Positions 1 through 11,352 of a stretch of 64,000 nucleotides of DNA are shown here, piece by piece (within the stretch, counting starts at the first letter, position 1; every line of letters begins with the position of its first letter). The notes beneath the pieces were generated by a model, which was not told the origin of the DNA, made no database searches, and saw only the letters and a list, made by a program, of their open reading frames with translations. Both the position numbers and the translations under genes were made by a program. The stretch lies in NCBI RefSeq assembly GCF_902362185.1, contig NC_044498.1, positions 2,828,000-2,891,999 on the forward strand, given 5' to 3'. This DNA is from Chanos chanos (Eukaryota > Chordata > Actinopteri > Gonorynchiformes > Chanidae).

Positions 1-1007
1 CACTGCTTGTTATCACTTATTATTTCATATATTTTATTATTACTCAATAAATCATCAGTTATCATGTTCATGATTCTTTCATCTGAAAGTTTTACTAGTG
101 GTTATAGTCGTGTGTTGTTTCTTTCTTTAATCCTTTCATTTCTGTTCACTCACATGGCATCTTTGTCTGCCCTGAAATGACAGTGAATTCTTGAAATAAG
201 AACAGCACCCAACAGATTTCGCTGGACAAAACTCAACAGGGCTGACTTTTCAGGGAAGGCCATTTACGTGATTAAAAACTGACAGGTGCAGTGGCCATAA
301 TGGTCAGTGTATGATAAGGACAGATTCAAATATCAAATGAAAAACAAAGTAAAAAAAACAAACACACAAACAAAAAAACCACACACAAATTCAAAACTCA
401 AAATGAAACTGACAGCTGCTCTTTTCTCATGAGTACCAATGACAAATTCTATTTTATACACTCTAGATTGACAAAGTGCACCAGACCGTGACAGGCAAAA
501 GTAAAGGGGCAAATCTGTGGCAGACTATTCCGGAATAAGAGCATGCCAACAGGACCGCTTGCCGTTCCTATGAAACAACCTGATTCAGACATACAGCAGT
601 CAGCCTGGATAACAGCACCCTGCTGTAACAGGCTCTAGACTGAACATAGGCTTTACAAAGAATGCGGTGATAATTTAAAGTGATTTCATTTGAATTCAGC
701 TCAGTACTATCCATCCTGCGGCAGGGGGCTTGTCTGGGGAGGTATTCTTCTGGTCCCCTCCGTGCTGTGTCTTTTTTAATGTAAAAAAACGAGACATGAC
801 TTGCCATGAGACGTGGAGTCTGACATGACTCTCCACACAGCAGCATAGGTCTGCTATGCCAAGCAACAATAATAAAGTTATCTGAACTTTAATCTCAGCC
901 CTTTACCTGTGGGACATTGTGTGCACGTGTGTGCGTGTGTGTGTGTTTAAATGGAGGAAATGAGCTGTGTGTGCATGTGTGTGTGTGTTTGTGACAGACA
1001 GTGAGAA

Positions 1008-1009
<2 letters not shown>

Positions 1010-1042
<33 letters not shown>
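1010..1042. repeat. (GA)n microsatellite
   Basis: An almost pure GA dinucleotide run. It is preceded at about 920-990 by GT-rich sequence. Confidence 0.9.
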
Positions 1043-1045
<3 letters not shown>

Positions 1046-2100
1046 GTACAGGCAGACAGATAGACTGGCAGTGACAGAGAATCAGGGAGTGACGTTAAAC
1101 AAATTCATCCTGGTTACTTTAGCTTTCTGATTCTACTGAAGCTCACTGGGGATTCTATGAAAACTGATCTTTCTGGAGATTACATTTTATTCTACTAAGG
1201 TCTAAACCCTCACTAGGCATTTCTAATCCATCATGGTTATGCGACATTTAATCAGCGAGGCATTCCTTCTACTTCGAAGCAAGTCACTTAGACAAGGAGG
1301 CCGCGGTCAAGAGGTCTAAACCTGTGAGTGTAAATCTCTGATCTTCAGAGACCTCAGAGAACTCCAGCTCCTATTCTGCCAGAGGGAGTCCTGCCTGGAA
1401 CTCCACACCCACCTGACCACAAGCGCACCCCCCCCCCAACCCCCAGAGGGAGCCAAGTCATGTAAATAAGCATCAAGACATGACCCAGGAAGGACAATCC
1501 TGTTTGTCTGTTCTTTAAAAACACGTTCTGTGCGGGTGCACTGTGGCTATGATTACAGGTCATTCCATTGATATGTTGCAGTGATAGTGTTTTTGAATGA
1601 CGAACAATGTGTTCACACATAACAGCTATTACAGTTATTAGTTTATAATCAAAATACCCCCCCCCCCCCCAAAGTACAAAGTACAAAGTACAAAGAACCA
1701 GACAAAACAATATACTGAGCAGCAGACCTCTGGCTAAACACAAAGTACTGGACAGAGCATATTACTGGCAATCAAAGCATAGTTGTGAACAAAATAAAAG
1801 TGTTCTGTTTATTTAATAACTCCTCCTCCTCATTATTCGCTTTATCATGGGTAAACATGGTTGTCATGGATCATGTGACTGTGAAGAGGACTAAAAAATT
1901 GGTATGTCACCTGCAGGTATGGCTGTGCAGAAAAGGGTTAACCCAGCTGCCAATGTATGAGCTGGAAGAGCTATGGAGACCCTTTTGTTGATTTGTGCTT
2001 TGGAGGGTAATACAGGCTGTAACAGCTTAATGAACTGTGTCCGTGTTTTTTTATTATTGTATTTCTTTCCTTTGGCCCGAGTCTGTTCTATTCATCACCA

Positions 2101-2651
2101 AGGAGAGTGACACTTGATTTGTGTAAGCAGACCAGAGCCGGCTGACCTGTGTCCATTGCATTTTGTGCATCTGATGTACTCCGTTCCGTGCCTGTGGGAG
2201 GGAGACCTGGCCATTAAAGAAGGACAGAAACGTAGAGGCATAAAGTATAAAATGATTGTGCATGACTTTGCACTATGAAATATTCTCTTGGCAGCGTGTA
2301 AACACTCATTCTATGAACTCTGGAGTGGAGTCACAACCTCCCAGAAAGAAAACCACCGCCCATCGCTCTGAGATCGTTAAAAAATATCATCATCCGTCAA
2401 ATAACGACATTCAGCCATGCCTCATGCTTTATCTCATTCCCCCTTTGCACTGAGACGTTATATAGAGCCAGATACTTCTCTCATACTTCATTCACTTCTT
2501 TCACACTCTTCTTTTACTGAGGAGGATCACTGAGGAGAGTGAGGCTTTGATTTGAGTAAACAGACCAGATCTGTGTCCATTGCATTTTGTGTGTCTTATG
2601 TACTCTGTTCAGTGCCTGTTGAAGGGAGGTCTGGCCATTAAAGAAGGACAG
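2101..2651 (+). repeat. Diverged direct duplication A (copies about 2101-2227 and 2536-2651)
   Basis: Two segments of about 115-125 bp share a long co-linear similarity. Common landmarks are a GTGTCCATTGCATTTTGTG block and an ending GGCCATTAAAGAAGGACAG. They differ by scattered substitutions and small indels, so the duplication is not recent. The family is unknown. It could be a local duplication or two copies of a dispersed repeat. Confidence 0.6.
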
Positions 2652-3605
2652 GTCGGACCATCTCTGTCTCCAGCAGTTCTATCATTGACATACCACACAG
2701 AGTGATCGCCCTGGGCTGGAAAAGACAGGACAAGCTACATATGCACTCGCCCAGAAAGCCAATGCACACAAACAAAACATTCAAGAGTCAAGGCTTTGAT
2801 TTGGCACAATGTCCACAATGTTGGAATTTAGGGCAGCCATAAATTCGAACACGAGGTGGTGCAACGCTCTTAAAGTATTTCATACTGTAACTGCAGGTAG
2901 CTTCAAGTCATTGTCCTATGGTGATCTAGTAAACAACACTGAGTCAGTATCGGGAAGTGACTCACATAAGCTGATTTCGTGTAACTGGTTACAGATTCTC
3001 TATTGAAGGGTGGACGTACTGTCAGATATTGTTTTTTTGTTTTTTTTATGGTGTAAGTTAAAAAAAAATTAAAAGGGAGGTTTATCGAAAAAAAACCCAT
3101 AGTACAACATGAGGTCAAAATTTCCTCTGGATTTCACAAGTGACTAAAAGACCCATTTTTACATAACTGAGCGCACTTTTAAAATGTGCAATTAAATACA
3201 TGTTATACTCGATGCACATAAATGAAGGATTTAACATACAGTGGAATTGGGTTTTTTTAATATTCACTGAAGTTTATACCATTCATGTGTTTCAGTTTGT
3301 GCAAGAATTGCATTAATGTTGTTCTCACAAACTCAGAAGCTGGGCACAAGCCCAGGCAAACTTTAATTCAAAGTCTAATCCAAATACAAAGCAAAAAAAA
3401 CAGACAGGGTAGAGTTTTTACAATGATCTAAATCAATTAAAAATTGGAAACACCTAAGAATGAAACTGACTCACGAGTGTAGAAGCACAAAAAACGGGAG
3501 CATAACCTCCCGGAGAGAAAATCACCGCATACCACTCTGAGATCGTCAAAAATATTATTACATTCAAACTTTGCACTGAGACGTTTTATAGAGCTGGATA
3601 CCTCT
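2318..3605 (+). repeat. Diverged direct duplication B (copies about 2318-2475 and 3490-3605)
   Basis: Both copies contain an ACAACCTCCC/ATAACCTCCC block, a CTCTGAGATCGT block and then CTTTGCACTGAGACGTT followed by a TATA-like TATAGAGC. The second copy is shorter in the middle. Copies of A and B interleave, so the duplicated unit may once have contained both. Function is unknown. Confidence 0.55.
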
Positions 3606-4351
3606 TGAATAGTAAAAGGGGTTGCACTTTACCTCACGTGTTTGTTCGCTATACAAACACTTTCATAAAACAAAATTTAAAAAAAAACAACAAAAGTGAT
3701 CTGAATTTTAATTCTCCACTGACCCAGATCAGGCAGTTATAAATTAAAACTGTTTTTATTTTTATTAGGTTACAAACAAAAGGTGCTTTAAGCCCAAGAG
3801 TGTTGCTTTATTTTATGTCCCACTGAAACCAGTCCTAACCTGGAGTTGCTCTCAGTATCTAGTGAAAAACCTAATCCAGTGCATGAAAACATCAGTAATC
3901 AGTAGCTTTTTTGTAGTGAAAGTGCAAGAAAGTAACTTCTGTGACAGACAACTCCATTTGTTTTTCTCTCGTAGAACACTGGGACTTGATTTTGTTTAGA
4001 CCTGAAAAATCAGCTCTGATCACATGTACCTTGCAGGTGTGCTCTGATTGGCTGTAAGGTCGGTAAAACATAGTTTTGAGGGACTCTCCTTTCAATGATT
4101 GATGGGGGCTTTATTGATAAGAGTCTGACTATGCCACTGCCCCTCCTCTGCTGATTGCTTTATGGTTTGTATGTTAGACTTTGCACTTCATACAAATGAC
4201 CCTTCATATACTGACACGTAACTTCATTCACATCATTCAACACTGTGTCTGGGGCATCATCTCACTCTCCTGCATTTAGCATTCTTGGGTTTCATTTCTT
4301 TTTTTTTCTCCAGTATTTTTGTTTGTTTTGTTGTATTGACCTGGTCGTCTG

Positions 4352-7300
4352 ATGAAAATGATAAGCCGAAACACCAGAAATGTCCTGGTTGTATCTGTCG
4401 GATTTTTACTGTTGTTCACAGCATACGGGGGACTGCAGAGTTTACAGGTAAATCTGTTAAACATGACTCCTATTCAAATTCAACCACTTTATATAATACA
4501 GGATTATATTTGCATGAACATCAGTTTTTCAATGTTCATGTCCTCTTGATCTATTAATATCCATCAGAGAAAGACAGCGTTGATCTGATATTTACATTTA
4601 CATTAATTAATTCAGCAGATGCTTTTACCAAAAGCGACTTAGGTGATGAATACATTGAATCCATGCACAAATAAGTCAGCGTGAGATAACGGACAATTCC
4701 GGAATGCAGACGTCGTAGATAGAGTTGCAGAAGTGCAGTTGTGAGTATCATATAACACCTAACCTAACCTAATGACCTAAGAACCTAATGACCAGAGGCA
4801 AACTGTACAGTGCAGATCGTAACCTCAGATCTAACGAATCGTGACAATTTAATAATAACTAATAATAATTATTAGGGGTGTAACAATTCACTGATATGAA
4901 TCAGAAACCGGTTTTAACGTTAAAGATGCAACTACATCAACACGCGGACCCCTGGATCGGTCTAAATGTACCAGGAACCGGTCGACGGCCCGATTCTAAA
5001 GTTACGAATCAGTTGGCTGAAGTTTTGCTGCTAATTCTACTGTAGTATTTAGCTGCTTGCAGAAGACTCACTGACAAGTCATGTAACTTTCAAAATAATA
5101 ATGACCGCCTCTCATTCGCTAATAAGTCTGCACGGTGTCTCGGGATGACCTTTTACCTTTTTATGAGAGTAAAGTTAGCCTTGCTTGGGAGGTAAAAACA
5201 AGAACAACACGTTCGTCAGCACTGACCCAGTTTCCAGTAGATATGTATCAGATCATTTTATAATAGTTGTTATCAATCACAATAATTAATGTGTGCAGTG
5301 ATTGAGTACAGTGAATACATACGGTGAATGAACAGTAATTGCGTCCTATCACAATCAGTAAAGCATTGATATTTGGCCGTCCATGTAAATAAATAAATAA
5401 ATAAATAAATAATAAAAAAGTAATCCTGATTTATCAACCTGTGTGCCCTTGCACAATATTGAAGTTGAAATTGCTTTAAACACCCGAGTTGTTAGCAGGT
5501 CCTGATTTTGAGTGGGAGCTCGTTCCACCACTTTGGAGCATAGCAGGAGAAAAGCTTTGCTTGATTTTTGAGAGGAGTGAATGATGGAAACATCAGACGA
5601 TTTGCAACTGAAGATTTGCAACGGAGTTCTCTCCAGTGCATACAATACAAGCACAGGCTGGTATAAGCTAGTGCTGTCCTACTGGGAGTTCGAGATGCCA
5701 GTAACAATGGCTTAAATCTAAGCCAGGGCAGCTACCAGTAGCCAGTGCAGGGACAACAGTAGAGGAGACAAGCACAGATGCATTTACAGCCAGTCTTCCT
5801 GCTGCATTCTGGATCCTCTGCAGTACTTAGATCAGTCATACTCATACACTGACCATGAGGGAGTTGTGGTTGTCTAGTCTAGGCATGACTGTTGCCTTAG
5901 CTACCAGCTGAGCAACATATTCCGACTGGTGCAGCGTGATCCCGACTTCTTCTAGACGTTGTAGAGTGTGAATTTGCACAGTTGGGAGACAGCATCAGTG
6001 GGATCGGAGAAGTTCAACTGGTCTACAGTAATCCCACCAAGGTCCCACACAGACCTAGAGGATGTTGTTGGAGGAGGTTGTTATTGTTGTTGGGGGGGGG
6101 GGGGTTCGTGGCCCAGGTGAATAGCAGTCCCACCCTGGGAAGGTCAAACATCAGGTAGCATTCCGTCATCCATGCACAAAGGTCGGTCAGATCAATTTGT
6201 TTCATCCTTTTAGTTCTGTTGTTTTAGACAGAAAAGGAGACAGTGATATCGGTATGTAGTTGTGATGATGTGTTGGATCAAAGGTCATCCTTTTCGCAGA
6301 TGGAAAAATATGGGTACACATACTAGAGTGAAAAGAGAGTGTTTTGTGGCTCAGACAATTTTAGGTGAGATTGACTGTAATACAGAAGGCGGGATAGGAT
6401 CAAGTGGACAGGCAGTTGCTTGGTAGGAGTCAGTCAGAAACATATAAGTCAGATGGAGGAGAAAAAGAGGGGAGGAACAAGGTTCGTCTGGTGGATCATT
6501 AGTATGAGAAGAGAACTGGTTGCTTATAGCCGCCACCATCGAAGAAAGTGGCAAAGTGGTCAGCAGACAGACAGACAGGCAGACAGACAGACAGACAGAC
6601 AGACAGACAGGAGGGAGAGAGGAAGGGTTGGGGAGTAAGGAGAGGGTATAGAACAGTTTTCGAATGTTAACAATACAGTAACACTACAGTACCTACTATA
6701 AGTCGGTAAAAAATAAGTTTGTATGTGTTTTTTGTGTGTGACAGAGCAGTCTGAATGCCGAGGATGGAATGGGTGTGATATCACTCAGCGTGGTCTACGG
6801 AGCCCTCATTTTGTCCTCGATGTTTCTTCCACCCATTCTTATCAAAAACCTGGGCTGCAAATGGACCATTGTGGCTTCGATGGGTTGCTATGTGACCTAT
6901 TCATTTGGAAACCTTGCTCCAGGATGGTAAGGCCGTTCATTCATCTTAGACATGCAGCATAGCCGTAGCTGATGCGTTTTCCACGTTTAAGATAAAAAGG
7001 TGAAAGCAGTGGAGAGAACGATTTACACACTGAGATGCACAGACAGTGATCTCACACTGAACGTTCTCAGCCAAAAACTTTTTTTCTTTTTTACTTTGTT
7101 TTATGCGTCAAGATATTCTACAAGACAAATAACAGGGAAAATCATTTCACTGTTTCAAAATCAACTCCTGGTTTTTTTTCAGTTAAAGATGTAAATATTC
7201 CAGCATTTCAGCTCTCTCTCTCTCTTTTAATTGTTTTATTAAATTAGTAGACAAGCCTTTTTTTGTTACAACAGGTTTTGTTTTCTACCTTTTTTAAATG

Positions 7301-10300
7301 TCTACACAACAAAATTTTAGTGAAGTCAGTCTTCTTGTTGCAGTTTTTAAATCTCTTTTAATCCAAAAAAACACAGCTTGCTACTCATTCTTTTAATCTA
7401 AAAAACACAGTTTGGTACTCATTCTTTTAATCTAAAAAACACAGCTTGGTACTCATTTTTTTAATCTAAAAAGCCCAGTTTGGTACTCATTCTTTTAATC
7501 TAAAAGACACCGTTTGGTACTCATTCTTTTAATCTAAAAAACACATCTTGGTACTCATTTTTTTAATCTTAAAAACACAGCTTGGTACTCATTCTTTTAA
7601 TCTAAAAACACAGTTTGGTACTCATTCTTTTAATCTAAAAAACACAGCTTGGTACTCATTTTTTTAATCTAAAAAGCCCAGTTTGGTACTCATTCTTTTA
7701 ATCTAAAAGACACCGTTTGGTACTCATTCTTTTAATCTAAAAAACACAGTTTGGTACTCATTCTTTTAATCTTAAAAACACAGCTTGCTACTCATTCTTT
7801 TAATCTAAAAAACACAGTTTGGCACTCATTCTTTTAATCTAAAAAAACAGTTCGGTTCTCATTCTTTTAATCTAAAAAGCCCATCTTGGTACTCATTCTT
7901 TTAATGTAAAAACACAACTTGGCCCTTTCTTTTAATCTAAAAGGCCCAGCTTGGTACTCATTCTTTTAATCTAAAAAACAATTTGGTACTCATTCTTTTA
8001 ATCTAAAAAACACAGCTTGGTACTCATTCTTTTAATCTTAAAAACACTGTTTGGTACTCATTCTTTTAATCTTAAAAACACTGTTTGGTACTCATTCTTT
8101 TAATCTAAAAAACACAGCTTGGTACTCATTCTTTTAATCTTAAAAACACTGTTTGGTACTCATTCTTTTAATCTTAAAAACACTGTTTGGTACTCATTCT
8201 TTTAATCTTAAAAACACTGTTTGGTACTCATTCTTTTAATCTAAAAAAACAGCTTGGTACTCATTCTTTTAATCTAAAAAACAGTTTGGTACTCATTCTT
8301 TTAATCTAAAAAACACAGCTTGGTACTCATTCTTTTAATCCTAAAAACACTGTTTGGTACTCATTCTTTTGTCACTCCAGGGCTAGTCTGCTCATCACCT
8401 CAGCGATTCTGGGTTTAGGAGGCTCCCCGCTATGGTCTGCCAAATGTACCTACCTGACAATCAGTGGAAATCAGCAGGCTGAAAAAGAAAAAAAGAAAGG
8501 CCAAGACATCATCAACCAGTATTTTGGCATCTTCTTCTTCATATTACAGTCTTCAGCAGTCTGGGGAAACCTCATGTCCTCCCTCATCTTTGGTCAAGAT
8601 AGGACTCTGGGTAGGTCAAAACAAACAAATCAACAATTCAACAAGCAAACAAAAAAAAAAAATCCCAGCATGAATACATGCAATACATTCAACTTTGAAA
8701 GCGTTTTTTATGTGTAATGTCCTCATTCTGTTTTTTTTTTTTTCTTTCTTTCTTTCTTCTGTAAGTTGAAATCCCTGAGGAGGATCTGCAGTACTGTGGA
8801 GCACGTCTGTGCATAGAAAATTTCACCACTGCAGGAAACTCGACAAGGCCAGCAAAGTCGCTGGTGAACATCCTACTTGGCTGTTACATTGGTAAGGAAG
8901 GGTAAAGACACGCATCTAAGGTTACTGTGGTTAGCACATATACACTTAACTGACACGTAGCTCGTAATGTCTCGCTAAGTTACTGGCGCCTCTGGGTGAT
9001 CGTTCAGCAGCACCCGTATTGAAGCCTCCGCAACGAGCAGAATGTATCGAATGAGTAACAGCTTGGTCAGTGGATAGTTTGTGGGGTACTGTTTTCAGAA
9101 CTCATCACACCAGAGCAGACCAATGACCATACCAGAATTCATTAAAACACACACACACACATTCTACATGCTCTCACCCCATAGTCACCATCTCTTGTGT
9201 TCCAGAGGTATGAAGAACACTTCCTTTTCAGAGAGTATACTGCTTCTTATTAATGCGAATGTGATCATTGAGAACTGTGTGTGCCTCATTGTATTGTGAT
9301 GCAATTAGTCTTACTTAAAGTCAGTCAGAGTGCAGAGACAGTCAGAGTGCAGAGGCACATCCAGGGGCACATATTTCGAATGTGACATTACACATCAACG
9401 TTTTAATGAAGAATTTCTCTTTATTGCATTTATGCACAGATTCTTTGCAACAACAAATACAAATGACTATTTCTCTTAAAGCAGATGATTTCTGAGGGTC
9501 AGTCAAGTTAATCAGGCTGTCAGGAGTTAAGTGAATCCAGTGAAGGCAGCCCAAGGGTTAAAGTACCTGTTCCTTCAGGCATTCATCTGAAGACTCACAT
9601 ATCACTTACTGTCCCAGAGTAGAAATATATTTAGGCTATAGACACATTCATTTCAACATATGCCTTGAAGCAGGCATGCTTTTCGCCACAGAAAAATCTA
9701 AGGTGTATAGTCCAAACATTGCTAGGTAAAACAGTTGTCCAACATCTCGTTTAGACTTTTGTCCAATATCTCATTTAGACTTTTGTGATTCTGACTGCAC
9801 AGGTGTGGGGCTGTTGGCTATCATTCTGGTGGCTGTGTTTCTTGAAGACATTGACAAAGCCCAGGCACGTGAATTTCGGCGAAACAAGGGCAACCTGTTG
9901 TTCTGGGGCACGTTTCTGGAGACATTTAAACTCTTGCGAGACAAGCGTCTGATCATGCTCATTCCATTGACCATGTACAGTGGATTTGAGCAGAGTTTTC
10001 TGGCGGGTGAATACACAAAGGTGAGATGGTTCAAAGCCACTTGGTCAGAGACTATTACTTTCACTCCTTTAATTGTGTTTGGAAACTCACTGACTTCGCA
10101 GACACCACACCACAAAATATGTAAAGCTGTCTGAGATTCAGTGTGAAGCTTTTGGACGTGTGCACCTCTTAGTACCTGACAGTCATCATCAGAGTGTTTC
10201 AAAATACCTTCTCATTGTGTCTGCGGCATGCTTTCCAGAATGAGGTGAAAAAGTACTGCCCTGAATGATTATTTGAAACTAAAAATGAAAAACATTATTT

Positions 10301-11053
10301 CCCCTGGTAGAACTATGTGACCTGTGCACTGGGAATCCAATATGTTGGCTTTGTCATGATTTGCTTCGGAGCAACAAATTCGGTCTGCTCTTACACGTTT
10401 GGGAGGTTGGCTGAGTACACTGGGAGAATAGCTCTCTTTTCACTGGGTATGTAAGTCCCACCACAATTTACCATTCAAGACAGGGAAAATATCCATCCAA
10501 AAGACCACTCATTCTCTTCTTGTCTCCTGCAGCGGCTGTGGCTAATCTGGCCTGTATACTGGCTTTGTTCTTCTGGAGACCTCATCCAGACCAGTTGCCT
10601 GTTTTCTTTGTGTTTCCTGCTCTGTGGGGAATGGCCGACGCTATATGGCAGACACAAACCAATGGTCAGTGCTTTCTTTTCCTCTCTGTTATTTTCTTCA
10701 TAATGTATTTTGAATGACAGGAAAAGCTGTCGTGATAAACAGATTGCTGACCCATGTTGGTCTGTCCTGCAGCGCTGTATGGTGTACTCTTCCCCAAAGA
10801 CAAAGAGGCGGCTTTTGCCAACTACCGAATGTGGGAATCGCTGGGTTTTGTGATAGCCTTTGCCTACAGCACATTCATCTGTCTGTCTACCAAGCTGTGC
10901 ATCCTCCTCGCTGTCCTGGTTCTTAACGTGCTAACATACCTGTGGGTGGAGTACAATGAGTATAAGCATCCAACACCAGCGGTCGTCTACGCCACTCCTC
11001 CGGCAGAGGAAAAAAGCTATGAGACAAAAATCATCTCTCAAACACATTTGTGA
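4352..11053 (+). CDS. unc93a: UNC-93 homolog A, multi-pass membrane protein
   Basis: Eight coding exons read in one frame: 4352-4447, 6745-6926, 8381-8610, 8766-8891, 9803-10020, 10311-10446, 10533-10664 and 10773-11053. They total 1401 nt (466 aa), and every junction is GT-AG with matching phase. The product begins with MKMISRNTRNVLVVSVGFLL, followed by TAYGGLQSLQ, a hallmark of the UNC93A N terminus. Later landmarks are GLGGSPLWSAKCTYLTI, INQYFGIFFFILQSSAVWGN and LYGVLFPKDKEAAFANYR, all close to human UNC93A (about 457 aa). The family is MFS-like with about 11-12 membrane helices. UNC-93 in worms is associated with a potassium-channel complex, but the transport role of UNC93A is not established. 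The start is the first of two nearby ATGs. Intron 1 carries an L2-like LINE and intron 2 a 34-bp minisatellite. It lies upstream of ttll2 on the same strand, as in human 6q27. Confidence 0.95.
4587..4650 (+). repeat. Teleost interspersed-repeat motif
   Basis: The stretch reading CAGATGCTTTTACCAAAAGC then GACTTA resembles a short motif found very widely in fish genomes as part of interspersed repeats. I cannot assign the family. It lies in unc93a intron 1. Confidence 0.4.
4873..5030 (+). mobile_element. Possible hAT-type transposon end fragment
   Basis: The sequence starts TAGGGGTGTAACAATTCACT, which resembles the terminal inverted repeat of fish hAT elements. No matching opposite terminus (ending GTTACACCCC) was seen in the window, so if real it is a truncated copy. 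It lies in unc93a intron 1. The right boundary is arbitrary. Confidence 0.35.
5370..6570 (-). mobile_element. L2-like LINE fragment (reverse transcriptase region and 3' part)
   Basis: Read on the minus strand, several interrupted frames carry blocks typical of the reverse transcriptase of fish L2-clade LINEs. From 5' to 3' they are CPLDPIPPSVLQSISPKIV (about 6355-6411), NYIPISLSPFLSK (about 6215-6260), DLCAWMTECYLMFDLPRVGLL (about 6120-6185) and APKWWNELPLKIRTC (about 5495-5540). The order matches an L2 ORF2 from mid-reverse transcriptase to its C terminus. The copy is degenerate, 5'-truncated and cut into several frames, so it is an inactive relic. It is antisense to unc93a, inside intron 1, with AT-rich (AAAT)n-like sequence near its 3' end. 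Confidence 0.75.
6563..6611 (+). repeat. (CAGA)n microsatellite
   Basis: About twelve tandem CAGA units, with one variant, lie in unc93a intron 1 just beyond the LINE fragment. Confidence 0.9.
7366..8370 (+). repeat. 34-bp minisatellite in unc93a intron 2
   Basis: About 30 tandem copies of a unit near 34 bp. The core is TTGGTACTCATTCTTTTAAT followed by CTAAAAAACACAGC. Copies differ at a few positions (AAAACACTG, AAAAGCCCAG, AAAGACACCG variants), and runs of identical variants sit next to each other, as expected from unequal exchange. Each unit contains a pyrimidine-rich stretch and a CAG. The array ends about 11 bp before exon 3 (8381), so the last partial unit supplies most of the pyrimidine tract of the real 3' splice site. 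Confidence 0.95.
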
Positions 11054-11346
11054 AGACAGGCCACTGTATTGTGACCAAATCCACTGGACGGAATGCACAG
11101 AGACTCTAAGACTGCATGTGTATGTTCTGTCCTTCTGTAATGAAATGATTTCACATTAAGAGTTCCAGTGGATTACTTCAGCTTTGCACAGACTTCCATG
11201 CTTGTTCTAGGAAGAAAAATGTGCAAGTCATTATGAGAGAAATGCAAAAATGATAGAGCTTCTCGGTTTATTCTTTCATGTACAGTATTCATGTTTGTTT
11301 TGTAGTTTTGATATTAAAAAAAGACTGTTAATAGAATGTTTTAAAA

Positions 11347-11352
11347 AATAAA
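11347..11352 (+). terminator. unc93a: Poly(A) signal of unc93a
   Basis: AATAAA lies about 295 bp after the stop codon. A second candidate is at about 11419-11424. Confidence 0.6.

Larger units (their letters stand above)
1..4351. other. Region upstream of unc93a, no coding gene recognised
   Basis: No open reading frame here resembles a known protein or has convincing splice structure. The stretch is AT-rich and holds a short GT tract, a GA microsatellite, a poly-C tract near 1660 and two pairs of diverged local duplications listed separately. Regulatory sequence and a non-coding first exon of unc93a may lie near its right end, but I cannot place a start site. Confidence 0.5.

Noticed and set aside
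9771-10202. 143-codon minus-strand frame
   Set aside because: It is antisense shadow of unc93a exon 5 and its flanks.
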